64,000 bases of DNA. Origin: Ascaris suum. Taxonomy: Eukaryota > Nematoda > Chromadorea > Rhabditida > Ascarididae. The DNA is taken from the NCBI GenBank assembly GCA_013433145.1, contig CM024171.1, positions 3,513,001 through 3,577,000 of the forward strand. Reading direction: 5' to 3'. The position numbers were made by a program, and so were the translations under genes. The notes below the pieces were generated by a model, which ran no database searches, was not told where the DNA came from, and saw only the letters and a program-made list of their open reading frames with translations. Shown one piece after another: positions 24,001 through 35,645 of the stretch. The stretch's first letter is position 1. Each line of letters opens with the position of its first letter.

Positions 24001-27000
24001 CATCGAACATCGGGTCATAGTATATCGGACGCTGCAACGACATGTCTCGACTTCCAAGCGTCTTCCCAAATATGCGCCTGCTACTTCCGTCTACGATAAT
24101 CATCAACAGTTTACGAAATGCGACAAAAGGTTAAGAGGTATGACTTGACTCGATTCTCGAAGCACAGCTAAAAGTATATCCATAATAAATAAGCAACATT
24201 TCGATTGGAAACGATACCTCTAATTTATTATACCTTTTTCATTCATTATTAAAAATATAAGCTTACTGTCCTATAATATTTTTAGATCATAAAAAGTCTT
24301 CTTCCTGGTGTTTGTCAATTTTTATCAATTATGGTACCTTACATAAAGGTACCAGATGGGTGATATCAGAAAATAAGGTAGCATAGCAACATGTTCTTTT
24401 TTCAATAGAGGACACACATATAGAAGAGGTGAAAATTTTGGAAAGTTTCCATGCTAGGATGAAAGCATATTTCTCAAAAAAAGAAATTGCTTCGTTTATT
24501 TTGCATATATTCATTGAAAACTGTGCATTTCTGCTTTATAATTTAATTTTGATAATTGACCTCGATTGATTTCCTTCGAATGCGCTACCTTCTATTTTTT
24601 TAATACTTCCCTCATCACCCATAGACTCAATGAGGATGTTGACTTATTTCATTTTGGAGTCATCTATGTATAGTATAAGTTGCTCTCATATACTACCTAT
24701 ACAAGCGATCATTTTGTTTTCTTGAAAAGCTTTATGACCTTTGACCTCCGTCATATGGTCGACTTTATTTAATAGTTCGAATTTGAAGATATCGGTCTTA
24801 TAAAACTTCTCCATTTGGTAATAGCTCATTTGCATATGTCCAGATAATTCCTTTGCTTTTTTTGATTGTTGAATGCTCACATATACTCAATGTTTTCGTT
24901 ATGCCAAGGTTTTCATCTTTATCGCTTATCTACTCATACTTTTTGACTATTTCAATTTTTTTGCATTTGTCTCCTTTTCTTATTATTTCAATAATTATAT
25001 AAAAGAGAATATTTAAATTTATCGAATGAGAAATATTTAGATTTAATCTGATTTCTTAGAGAATCAATAGTTAACAAGCAGTAATATATTCGTTACCATC
25101 GGTTTTGGGTGTGTCTTTTCAGCGGGTATATCAGCTTTCCTTCCGGTTGTTGCAATCAACGCTTTCACTGGGGTGTTACTGCTTTCTCCATTAGATTTCT
25201 AAGAGAAAATGGAACAGAAATTAAACAAAAGAAGCAATGCCAACTTTCGCAATACTCGAATTATCCTTTTCATTAACGTGACTGCTGAATATGAATTGAT
25301 CACTCATTACAGCTCTTTAGTGCAACATGTTTATTGGTCATTCGTGATAATGCATATTACAGAATATACCAGTGAAAGGTTTTTGTTTTAAGAACTTTGC
25401 CATAGTAACAACAATGGGCGTCTTCTTATTTGATATAGATATTTGTTGATCAAAAATGATCATCACAATAAATTACTGTAGAAAATTTGGTATACCTATC
25501 AAATACCGTAAGTATAGGAAATGCTAAGCGATCGCTTTGATGAAATATCCTTTGATAAATGATCTTTATCTTCAGATAGCTATTTTATTCAACAAGAATT
25601 GCGTTGGAATAACACAATTTACGATTGCATGAATTTCACTCCATCTTTCGACTACTTTGTTGCGTCTATTTGCATTTGTTCTGATTTTTGAAAATATTCT
25701 CACTCAAATATTAGCAATCATATTCTAAGTTCGTCGTTTCACTGCCACATCTAGGCTCAACGTTTGCTTGACAGCCTTGTTTGGTAATCACTACCAATTT
25801 CTCATGAATCACTTATCGTGTGAGTAATCAATGACGGGAAATAACAAATTTAAAATAGTCATGTCATAAACAGACCATTTGAAAATTGGTTATCTTATAT
25901 AAGTGAGTGACGCTTGAATACTTATCTTAAGTACTTGAACACATGAATAATTAAATAATTGAAAATCTGTCTTAAAAACTGAGAGATTCATGTAATCGTT
26001 TTTTCACTAACTCTTGATATTGAAGCAGGTGTAGGTGACAGCTCACTGCTACTTGATGAATCGGTCGTGAAGGGCTGAAGGCTAATAGATGAATCGTCTA
26101 TCGCCCGGTCGTAATAGATAGCTCCCTAAAAACATTGAATACGTATTCAAATCTTCGCATTAAGAGATGCAATTTATTTAGAAAATACATTGCCTTTGTG
26201 CATAAAATGCACAGTCTGTTTTCTTCAACACGTTAATTTCTCCTGAATACGATTTTTCCGAAGCAGATTTTTGTTATCAACCGGAATAATTCATAAAAAT
26301 CTATTTGAGTAGAATAGCTAATTGATACGTTATGGTTTACTCATGTTGCTCAATAGAGAAGCGACTGCTTCTAGAGTCTATGAAATAGATAATTCCAAGA
26401 CTTATTCAGTGCTATATTATATATTCCATCAGAAACAATTTTAGAGCAATCCAGCTTTCTCTAAGCATCTCAATTCATAGAAAGTCACTATTTTTTTTTT
26501 GAAGAAAAAGGTAGATTCTTCGACATACCTTTGCAGAATGTCGTTTTACACCAACATTTGAAGCATTTTGCTGAACGATTGTTTTTTTGTTATTTGCCGT
26601 CGCATCCTGTATCAATGCGCCATTTCATCCAAACAATTTCTCGTAAAATCTCAATGCATCTAGCAATTTCTGAATGTTGTTTAAGTCGGAGGACTTTATT
26701 CATGGAATTCGGGAGCATAGCTACACTATTCCTGCTTTCTTTATTCAACCTCAGAAACCTGATTCCATGTCCATTGCTCGTTTCTTTCTTATTGTCGAGC
26801 AGTTTTGACTCGAATACCTCTTGATTTGTAAAATTTCAAAGATATAATTCCCATACATTTTTCATATTTTAATGCATAACTGTCAATAAGCGTTGTAGGA
26901 GTATATTTTGCCATAATAGAGAGAAAAAAACAAGAATGAATTAACGACAGAAGGCAATCAAATTCATACGCTGTTGAACATACATCCATTATCGTATGTA

Positions 27001-27577
27001 GCAGCTCGTCTACGAATTAAAAGATTTTGTAGAAACTCTTCTATGAATAAAAAAATACATCCTTCAGCGTATGTAAAACTATAAATGCTACTATGAATAA
27101 AAAAATTTTGTTTCTCAACATTCATTAGAATTATATAAAGCGGTCGAAAGAGAATATATGTTACGATATCATGTAATATGTATATTTTTATGTATTTCTC
27201 ACTTCATAGTATAGAAGAGAGGTGATAAATGAGCTGAAAATATTCTTAGCAACAAATGGTCATGAGTTAAATCCAGCGGCATTTTGTGGATTATTCATAT
27301 TTATATGAGGTACGTACGATTACATCGAAGCGATATGAAGAGATTTTTATCCGTAATGAATGTTCTATTGAATGGAATAAATAAATAAATAAATAAAACA
27401 TACGATTCGATTTGTTTCTAAAGACATTATGATTAAGAAGAGAAGTTTATTAGTATACTAATACTTGTAAAATAGATCAAGAATTCAGTGTTTAAGTTTA
27501 ATATATTTTTATATTCCACTCGCCGAATGATCACTTACCTTTGGCTGTAAAGGAGGTTGTTTCAGATTTCGAGACAT
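18047..27577 (-). CDS. Catalytically dead receptor-less tyrosine-phosphatase-like protein (pseudophosphatase), at least 13 exons
   Basis: Exons: 27577-27539, 26606-26529, 26125-26012, 25198-25097, 24031-about 23795, 23393-23192, 22679-22604, 21945-21779, 20959-20822, 19913-19773, 19591-19486, 18906-18695, 18229-18047; about 600 residues. All junctions match in phase except exon 5 to 6 (23795/23393), where an extra exon or another donor is needed. A possible 45-nt exon lies at 23608-23564. Residues 1-about 280 are Ser/Thr-rich and probably disordered. The rest is a PTP fold: KNRYPHMVNFNEHAIRL (pTyr loop), KYIHASKI, GPTRNSVIDFYRLIW, LLLHFNAWEV, ILVHGSCGVRRSG, then a helix around QKLSIVRTAIEIRRVRYGVL. 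The P-loop has Gly where the catalytic Cys belongs and keeps its Arg. The WPD loop reads WEV, and the Q-loop glutamines are absent. It should bind or sequester partners rather than dephosphorylate them. The C. elegans EGG-3/4/5 proteins are an attractive comparison, unproven here. Confidence 0.82.
18381..18560. repeat. Minisatellite of imperfect ~20-25 bp units
   Basis: Within about 180 bp the phrase built on CATCCTGTAAGCTCATCTTG recurs six or seven times with variations (TGTAAGCTC, CTATAAGCTCATCCTG, TGTAAGTTCATCTTG, CTACAAGTACATCC, CTATAAGTTCACTC). The array lies in the intron between the last two exons of the pseudophosphatase gene. Confidence 0.75.
18695..18906 (-). other. Exon carrying the degenerate PTP signature loop
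   Basis: This 212-nt exon (acceptor TTTTTTAG, donor CAG|GTAACA) encodes the region from HFNAWEV to LCNQ. The canonical motif is HC-x5-R-S/T. Here it reads HGSCGVRRSG: Gly at the nucleophile position, a Cys two places later, and the phosphate-binding Arg kept. The exon joins its neighbours in phase on both sides, and no stop or frameshift is present. The substitutions therefore look selected or tolerated rather than the result of gene decay. Confidence 0.85.
21426..21449. repeat. Poly-C tract of 24 bases
   Basis: An uninterrupted run of C, inside an intron of the pseudophosphatase gene. Runs of this length are rare in AT-rich nematode DNA, and its exact length is doubtful in any assembly. Confidence 0.9.
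23795..26125 (-). other. Duplicated IYYD modules in the N-terminal tail of the pseudophosphatase
   Basis: Exon 26125-26012 starts with GAIYYDRAIDDSSISLQPF and runs through an Ser-rich stretch to LSPTPASISR. Exon 24031-23795 starts with RPIYYDPMFDAVSKSLEQI and runs through a similar stretch to VLTPIPEKALAKK. Both begin right at an acceptor in phase 0 and share the order IYYD, D, SL, Ser/Thr-rich, L-x-P-x-P. This looks like an internal duplication and supports the chosen frame and exon start (24031 rather than the ORF's extension to 24090). Confidence 0.55.
27376..27397. repeat. (AAAT)n microsatellite
   Basis: About five AAAT units within the first intron of the pseudophosphatase gene. Confidence 0.8.
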
Positions 27578-28178
27578 CGTTTATCGCTTTTATCCAACGA
27601 TAAGGCGACCACTCTATGCCGCTCCCATATATACAATAAACATCCTTCTCGTTATTTCAATACAATACAACTGCAATCATTTGCAATGAGTGTTTTTATG
27701 CGTTTATGCAAAATTGCACTGCTCAGTAATCCATTCATACGTAACAACGCAACATATGCAATAATGCAACATGCAAAATAATGCATTCACATTTCAGCCG
27801 AATCAACTGCTTGCAGAAGTCTCCGTTTAAAAAATTGTATATTCCTTCATTTCCGTGTGCAATGGATCGTGCTCATTCATCATCGCTAATATTCCCTCAA
27901 ACTTTTTCCCAAATTTTTCAACACTTTCGAAGTGGTAATAAAATAGGACAAAAGGTGTGAAAAGGTAAGGTAAATCAAAGAAAAACAAGGATCCATTTTT
28001 CTTTCTGACCACACAAATGGTTAGGTTTGTGAAAATCTCTACGAACCTTTAAATGCTTATGCTTCTTTCCAGGTTGGACGTGAAAGTTGATATATTGCAT
28101 CGACGGGTTGTAGATCATACCTTTCAAATCCGTGAACCAGAAGCTTCATTAGTTCTTGAATTGAAACTGCTGGAGAGA

Positions 28179-28181
<3 letters not shown>

Positions 28182-28261
<80 letters not shown>
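28182..28261. repeat. (AT)n microsatellite, about 80 bp
   Basis: Pure alternating AT. ORFs crossing it on both strands are only the Ile-Tyr reading of the repeat. Confidence 0.97.
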
Positions 28262-28265
<4 letters not shown>

Positions 28266-28449
28266 GGCCACCTCGTCTCCTCTATCCTTCGTATTGATTC
28301 CACGGTCACAACTACTTGGTAGCATCCGTTTAATGAGATAATTGAAACAAATATTGAAGGGTATAGGAATGATTCCGAAATAACAGTTATATCCGACTTT
28401 GTTTTGGTTAGTAGAGCCTCTAGCTATGAAAGTTTGTTGCATGTACTAG

Positions 28450-29430
28450 CTGCATTAAAATAAATAGAACTTATTAAAGAAATTAATCATGTTGCTTCGC
28501 ATAAACTTTGAGGCTGTCAATTAGTTCTTGGTTGGAGAGTGCATCCTGATCGAGAAGGGACGCAAGAATACTCGTAGCGATACCTTCTTTGGATAGAGAA
28601 GATATCTGCGCTGCCATATTTCTATCCCCAAGGTTTCGACAGCCGAGTGCAGATGAGAGAAATTGATGAAGTTTTCCAGGTGGATTTCACTGGTTTTCCT
28701 CTTCATCCATTTTTGCTTCGGAGGCGTCGGTGGATCAACGACATACTGCTTGCAAGTGACATAATTAGTTCTCAGATCGGATTTCACTTCCTCATACCTT
28801 TCGTTGTAATGACGAGTAAAATATTCTTAGAGTATTTAGAATCTCTCAGTTGTCTAGCATGCTTCAGAAGCGGCATAGCACCTTGGCCAAAATCACCTTT
28901 ATAACGTGGCGTTTGTTTTCGTCGAGTAAACGCATAATATTTCCTTAGGAGTGACGCCGACATTTAGCTCCTCAAAGCTTTTATTAGTTGTAGTGCGGTC
29001 GGTAACGACACGGTCTGCACTAGTGTGAGCACTTCTCTTCAGTCACTAATAAAGCATGAGCTGCACGAGCTGAAGATCTTTGTCAGCACCTCTTTGTTTA
29101 GCTTCAGAACCATGCTGAATAATTGTTGTTGCATCGTAAGCATTTGTCGTTGCAATTCAACCATCATCCTTAAGTGTGGTCTCACGATCGCCCGAACTAG
29201 CGGCTCTGCCACTTCCTTAACATTTTGTCCACCGACACCCTCAACATGGTCTTCTTCGGTATCGCCGAGGCAAAATTGGGTTGTTTAACCTTTGTATAAT
29301 TACTGCAGAAGGTGACACTAGGTAGAGCAGAGATGAAACAAAAGAGCACTGCGAAATCTGGAAGAAATTTATTGAACGGTTCGACGTGAATTAGCAAGAC
29401 TACGAAATTGAACACTAGAAACAGTGCAAA
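28450..29430 (-). pseudogene. Decayed coding region, probably a mobile-element remnant
   Basis: Over about 1 kb the minus strand shows three or four open blocks with protein-like composition in different frames: about 29350-29200, 29200-29020, 28910-28800 and 28787-28450. They are separated by frame changes rather than by splice sites. The second block is rich in Met/Gln (RMMVELQRQMLTMQQQ), as in coiled coils of element-encoded structural proteins. The third block has a basic Pro/Lys segment (PPTPPKQKWMKRK). The family is not recognised. The pattern of short frameshifted blocks without introns suggests an old inserted copy rather than a host gene. Confidence 0.4.
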
Positions 29431-31312
29431 GTAATTCGCTGTTGTTGCGCATCATCCGGAACCCACTAAAAGTGCTTTTTTAAGGAAATAAAACATTAAC
29501 GTATACTTCTGGAGTACCAACATTCTAGCCGACCTCTGACGTGTATGCAAAAACTGGACACTTTTCGTGACAGTGATTTTCTTATGTAGACCCTCTGAAG
29601 TACAATACCTAGAGCAAGAGGTTAGGGGTGTTTTCCACGTTGTATTTTAGTCTGTTTTAGGAAGTTGCCGAGTTGACGAAGGGACCTTATATTCAACTTC
29701 CTAAACTTCCTATACATTGCACTACTTAGAATCGATAATATCGATCTCGACCTCTAGTAGTGGAAAGGTCGAACGTTTTCAGCGCTGCTTCATATATGGA
29801 TGCCCTAAATCGCACAGGTTCATCCATTATATTTTTCATTCAACGATTCTTTCAGCTAATACATCGTATGTGCTTCTAAAACTATAAAGGTCGGTTAGGA
29901 CAGAGGCAGATCGGAGCACAGTTGAATGCTGATTGCCAGAAAGTACTAATCTATTCCACACGTTGAATCTTCCATATCTAGTAAACGGTAGAACATACTG
30001 GTCGGTTAACCTATCGTGAGGGATTTTTTCTTAGGTATATTTGACTTCGCGACTGCACGTAAGTCTCCATCTCGAATTCATGAAGAGCTTATCTGATCTG
30101 CGAACGTTTTTTTTTTTTCAGCAGTCACCTAGGAAATTTCCACATTGCGAGGATCTATGAATTTGCAATTAATCGACACGTGCTTCTTGTTGATCGTGGT
30201 CGCAATGTTTCGAGTACTTCTTATTTCGCTTGCAAATAGTTGCTTCACAGGAAAGATTTCAAGTTTTTGAAGAATTCACAATAATAAAGCGCCCATCCTT
30301 TGAAAACTCGATTTATTGAAACAACGTTCCATTTCCGCTCCGGATTAAGTCCGAGCCATAATTTTGTGAGTTGTGGTAAAAGATGGCTTCATCTGCCGGG
30401 AAATTGCAATAGGCATAAATGGCTAATTCTTCGAGTTAATCGACTGATTTGAAGTGAAATGTTATGGAAGTATTTCTTGCTGTTTAATAATAAAGAGCTC
30501 GTAGTGAATACATCTGTGGAGCTTCAATAGTATTTAATAAGCACCCAGTGGTTGTGTTGAATTTAGGTTTCTCACTTCTGGCTGCTCTAGTTGTAGTTAT
30601 TTCATCGTTTATAGAAAACTTCGTTCATTTAATTTCTTCTATTTTTTTTTACAGATATTAGTGAATTTCAATTATTATTGCAGCATATATGGGCTAGGTC
30701 GTTCTCCCCTTTTTTTCTGAAATTTGTTTCACTTCACCTATTGATTTTAAAAAGAATAAATACTTTCTAGAAGATAAAGTGCAAAATTCGTTGTAATGTT
30801 ATAAGCAACTGATTTTAATTTATTTCCTTTGTATTATTATCACTGTTATTTATTGTGTATTTAAGTACAATACTATGTACTTGTAGTACCACATTTAGTG
30901 ACTTACATTATCGAATGAAATTGAAAAGCCTCTCGAGTGGTTTCTTTTCCTTAACATCTGATCTAATTATCTTCAATAATTCTCCTTCGTACCATTTGAA
31001 TGAGGTGGAAAAGGTTATCCTTAGTCTCGATTCAATCGCGCATAGAAAAATTTGGCTGGGCCACGCTTGAACGAAAACTCAACCTTAACCAAGAAAATAC
31101 AGATAGACCACCTGGACGTTGCTCCATCTAATCACTTGCTTTCCTCCTTGAAGTGTTGGCTCAATTTTGACTTGTCACGGGTGATAGAAAATTGAAGCTC
31201 GAGCTACACGTTTGACTTCAGTTAGAGTTCCCACTCCTCTCGTTTATTTAATGCCGCCTCTGTAAATATCATTATCGCTGTATTACCGTTGAGGATAGGA
31301 CAGTTGATTTCA
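29431..31312. other. No gene supported
   Basis: Intergenic sequence between the decayed block and the dolichol kinase gene. It contains short T-runs and one 71-codon ORF at 30855-31070, without splice or domain support. The promoter of the dolichol kinase gene should lie at its right end. Confidence 0.45.
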
Positions 31313-31334
31313 GGTATCTTAGCGTCGTTCAAGA

Positions 31335-34300
31335 ATGGAGGATCAGGCACTAGTAGAGGTGGCGCTAGGCTCGACGGCAATTTTCGCATTCGTTGCATAT
31401 ACGATGCAACGCAGAAGTGCACTCATCAACATTGTCTTCTTAGTGGTAGTTGTGGCCGCATTTTGCGTTTTTACTGTTCGTTCGAACAAATCACTTCTCG
31501 ATATCCCTGCCATCCTATTTCTTCGAGTGTTCGACGGGAGCGATCATAGGTAAGTATTGTTGTTGTTGTTACTATGTATTCTATCATTACCTGCTAATAA
31601 TGGGCAGTTTTGGAGCTAGGGGTGGGAAAACGAGTGCGTTAAATGCTTACCTCAGAAAATGTGGGTGGTGAATTGGTTATTTGGGGGGGGGAGGGGGTTC
31701 AAGGGGACAAATTTGGCGGTAGGAATCCTCGTAAAATTCTTCACTGGCGACAATAACAACTTGTGTTTATTTTGTATTGAAGAAAGTATACAGTTGTACA
31801 TGTGAGAATTCAAAAAGACGAGATAAGAGAGGTAATATGGGGAGTAGTTAAATAAATCGTGACAAACCTAAGTGGTAGAAGTAGCCATAACTGTAGCACA
31901 GCACATACAAAAGGAGTTGAAGCGATGTTTTACGACAGTTCTATAAGATTAAGTCTCCATCCCTCCGCTTTCACCCCTCTGTGTTTCTTCCTAAGTTTCT
32001 TCTCAGACTGCATGTTCTGCATCATTTAACGCAAAATACCGCTAATTACTTAACCTTTATCCAGAAAGGAGAGCTATTAGTTCTATGGGGTGCGCAATTC
32101 TGATGATATGTTTAGTATTTTTTTCGAACCTAGTTACTTAGACCCATCGATATACCGCTAAAAGCACAGTTGCACGGACGGATGACAAGTTGATTATGCG
32201 GGAAAACTCTCATCTGTCTATGCAATATGAAGAAAACACTTTCCACTTCTCGGTCTCATCTTTTCGATTTCACACCCGCAATTATGAAATCATCTCTACA
32301 AAAGAAATAGCAATAATGTGCAAATTTTTGCGACCGGACCGATTGTAACAAATTCTCTTTGAGCGTAAATGTCATGGTTATGTAATATAGAAGATAAAAA
32401 AGTGAGCGGTTTATGATGAGCATAACTAATATAAACATAGTGCAGCAATCGAAAATATAAAAGTTGTAATTTGCTCAACTTGAAAACATATGAAGCAACC
32501 GGAAATAAAGAGGTTGCTATTATAATATCATTTGGATCACGTAAATTCCACACGAAGTTGTTTCTTACCCGGTTCATTGAGGTTATATAAAAATTGATCT
32601 TGCATTTTCGGGATTGCCTACTTCTCTTCTGGTCGATATGTGTGTTGTCGTCATTTATCTTTTGTACGGTGGTGGGTGCAAGTGATAGCACTTCGACCAC
32701 TCATCGTAAATTCTTCCACCTGACAGTTTCACTAATATGCCTAACTGGATTGCGATACGATGTTGAATTTACATGGCTATCTGCTTGGCTCGTTTTATGT
32801 ATTTTCATGATCGTTGAGGTTAGTATCTTCGGCTTCTTTTTTTTCAGATCATAAGCTTTTGCTTTCTAGGCTTCAAAATGATAGGATGTAGGAGTTGTTT
32901 GAAAAATATATGGAAATCGTTTTCTTGATGAATTAATTTAACATAGCAGGATAATAAATTGTTATGAAGAGGTATTAGGGGAGTTAGAAAACAGGATTTT
33001 CAAAAGCGAATGCAATGAAGGTGCCGGGGCGGAGAGGGGAAGGAGGGAGAAGACAAGATAGGACATTCTGCGCAACTATTCAGAGTGCTTTTTTTCGCAT
33101 GCTATTGTTTATCATAGATACTTTTCTCTCTTTTCGCCGTTTTTATTTTTACGAAATTGTTCAATTCCTCAAAATTAGTTGATAATCTGACCATCACCAA
33201 GGGTGAGAGCTTCGCCTTACAAATTCAGATTCTAGATGTTCAGTGACCGGTTATGTGCAACTGTTAGTGGCCATAACATCCGCGAAGTGGTGGATAGGGT
33301 TGCCCATGCATGATCGTCCTAATTTCAGCAGTTTTGGTCTTTGATTTTTCTTAATGCATCTTGGGATTGAAAGAAAATTGTTTTCTCAAAGTCCTCGAAG
33401 GAAAGAGGATGGCCTTTTATTATGGATCTTGGGCAATATGTTTTATTGTTTTTCCATATCAAACGGCTTGCACATCATCAGAGAGCTCTCAAGTCGTCGA
33501 GCAGAGAAAAATTTCAAAGCCCATTAAAGGTGCTCCACTTTCGTCGTTTACGTGAATTTTATTTGCGGTAAAAATCACACATAATAGTTTTGTCTTTAGC
33601 GTGAGAGGTGTACCTTATAAACAAGTTAGGTGGGTATAGTTTTGCTTTAACTTGCTTGAAGTTTTTTATTCAACGTTCAATTTTTGTCTCCTTTCTGCCA
33701 TCGATGACACGCTCGATGTTTTCATGCTTCTATCGTTGCCTCAGATGAAGAGATTTGCAGATCTTTCGCTCCCTGAAAGTGCCACCTTGGTCGACATATC
33801 TTGATAATTGGCTGCTTGTTTTCGTTGATTCTCAAGATTCCAAAGATTTGATTTTAACGCCAATTTTCTTGGTCGCTGGAATTTTCTTGCCTTTATTCCT
33901 TTCTCCAATCAGCAATTACGGTAAGTATTATTGATCGCTTTATTGTTGTGTCTACAATTCGATGTTGCAAAAATTATTCGACTGTTTCAAAACTACTGTT
34001 TGTTTCATTTAGCTCATCTGTTTTCTTCCTTGCTATTAGAGTTTTTCATGTGTTATTATCTCTTAGGTTTTGAGTTGCGATCTAGTGGAGATCTAGTGAA
34101 TTCGACCTGATGCAGTCTCGCAAGTTGAAGCTCTCCTTTTTAAGTGGTTTACATCCAATATCATGCAAGTCAGTCGTTGCATTCTAAGCCAACGTCAAAT
34201 GGACCCCTATCATAAACGTTTACAACGCTTTTGAGATATGCGCTCATATTTTGCAATACAGATATACTGATGTTGACTGTGAGTCCGAACACAGCGTTTA

Positions 34301-35080
34301 TATGTTTGTTGCCTACAGTAGTTTGATAAAACTCATGGGAATGCTTTTACTTGAGGACATTTCCTTAACAGGTCATATTGGCGTTATGCAAGAAAATACT
34401 AAGAGTAAAAAATATTTCTTATTACCTCACTTTAACAGTGTATACTTCATTTTAATTAGTTGCTTTCTTGTCAGTTTCATGAGACCTCTACGACAATAAT
34501 GCACTTCCTTGTTTCGGGTACCGAAAAAAACGTCCAGTTGCGCCGTTATTTCATCTGTGTTACATAAGCGTAGTGCATAATATGATCACTAGGGTGTAGC
34601 AATCGTTCAGTCTATTCCTGCGTTTGCTGCATATCACCCGCCTTCCCTTCCTCTTGTCTAGAAATGAGACTTTACCTCACAATGTTCGCTGAGACTGACG
34701 ACCCATCGCGGTCGATAAAGGTTATACGTGCATATTTGCATAGCGTAGAAGCATTTGCAGAGAAGAGGCATCTGTATCACTATGGTGGTGTGATGACAGT
34801 AGGTGTTGGCGATAGTGCTGCAGCGATTTTCGGCTCGCGATACGGAACACATCATTGGCCGGAATCTTCGAAAAGCAAGGAAGGCACAGCGGCTATGGTT
34901 TTTGCTCAGATTTTATTTGGAATACTTCTCTGTATTACTTATATTCCTGATTGTATGCTTACACTCTTCTCGATTCTGAGGTTGGCTCTCACATGTACGG
35001 TGTGTGCCTTTGTGGAAGCGCATATAAAAAAAATCGATAATATTGCCCTTCCTTTTATTGCCTACATTATGTTATGGTAG
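31335..35080 (+). CDS. DOLK: Dolichol kinase (CTP-dependent), model partly unresolved
   Basis: Dolichol kinase is a multi-pass ER membrane enzyme that phosphorylates dolichol with CTP for N-glycans, GPI anchors and mannosylation. Secure exons are 33761-33920 and the last exon to 35080. The last exon starts at 34662 or at 34761, both in phase. The family's CTP-binding end is clear: VGVGDSAAAIFGSRYG, HHWPESSKSKEGT, then FAQILFGILL and a C-terminal membrane helix. Exon about 32594-32818 has HRKFFHLTVSLICLTGL, aligning with the kinase's ARKYFHL region, and ends with donor GAG|GTTAGT. The first exon, 31335-31549, is hydrophobic and follows a GATTTCAG acceptor 22 nt before ATG. A possible exon at 32007-32089 carries a GELLVL segment like human GEALLVL. 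Missing: a legal acceptor before 32594 and roughly 100 mid-protein residues. Confidence 0.75.
31682..31699. repeat. G-rich tract
   Basis: Runs of nine and five G separated by one A, in the first intron of the dolichol kinase model on the coding strand. Confidence 0.8.
32007..32145 (+). other. Provisional dolichol kinase exon with a frame break at a G run
   Basis: After acceptor TTCTTCTCAG at 32006 the phase left by exon 31335-31549 gives an ORF ending with FIQKGELLVLWG, similar to a human dolichol kinase segment. At the GGGG of 32087-32090 that frame soon stops. One frame over, a typical membrane helix (CAILMICLVFFSNLV) continues. This could be a sequencing or assembly indel, a real frameshift, or a coincidence. 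Confidence 0.35.
33409..33555 (+). CDS. Small ORF with possible signal peptide inside a dolichol kinase intron
   Basis: ATG at 33409 opens 48 codons beginning MAFYYGSWAICFIVFPYQTA, followed by a Ser/Gln/Lys-rich tail and TGA. It looks like a short secreted peptide but has no homology that I recognise. It lies wholly within the intron 32819-33760. An ORF of this size can arise by chance. Confidence 0.2.
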   Translation: MAFYYGSWAICFIVFPYQTACTSSESSQVVEQRKISKPIKGAPLSSFT

Positions 35081-35639
35081 TTGTTTTAGTAGTGATTGTT
35101 GACTGTTTCTGAATTAAGCGTTACTGGTATCTGAAGAAAGAGCACTTCACCTCATTTTTCGAGTTTTTTTGCTTGGCCTTTGCAAAACCATCGACTTCGC
35201 AAAGCGCTCTCAGTACAGCATGTTTGTAACTAAAGTCGACAAAAACCTATCACTTACATGAGTTGTGGCATTTGGAATTCGTTTCCAAACGTGAAGTGGC
35301 TTTTGTGCCGAAAACATTCGATGAAGCTATCTCAGTAGATATATTACCGTCGATCCAGTCGTTTGCTTTCTACAGGTTTGAGTTGAAGTTGAATATAAGC
35401 TAATGTGATGCTTGTGTTTACCAGTGCAGGTGTTTCAATGCTGTCCAACATTTTATATCGCCCCACCCCTCCCCCGTCGCCTGTTTTTATCTGCAAAGTT
35501 CTCGCCCTTTTTGCCTACCCAGTTGCAGAGAGCTGTAGTAACTACAGCCGACATATATCAAGACTAAATCTCATCTAGGTATTCTCCACTGAACAGATTC
35601 TCGGACATGCATTTCACACTGTCAAATTTTGCAGCGGTA

Positions 35640-35645
35640 AATAAA
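35640..35645 (+). terminator. Candidate poly(A) signal of dolichol kinase
   Basis: AATAAA about 560 bp after the stop codon at 35080. A second AATAAA lies near 36011. Neither can be chosen from sequence alone. Confidence 0.35.

Noticed and set aside
24032..24090. 5' extension of pseudophosphatase exon 5 to the acceptor at 24091
   Set aside because: Phase does not match exon 4. The TTGCAG acceptor at 24032 gives phase 0 and starts the protein at the duplicated IYYD motif.
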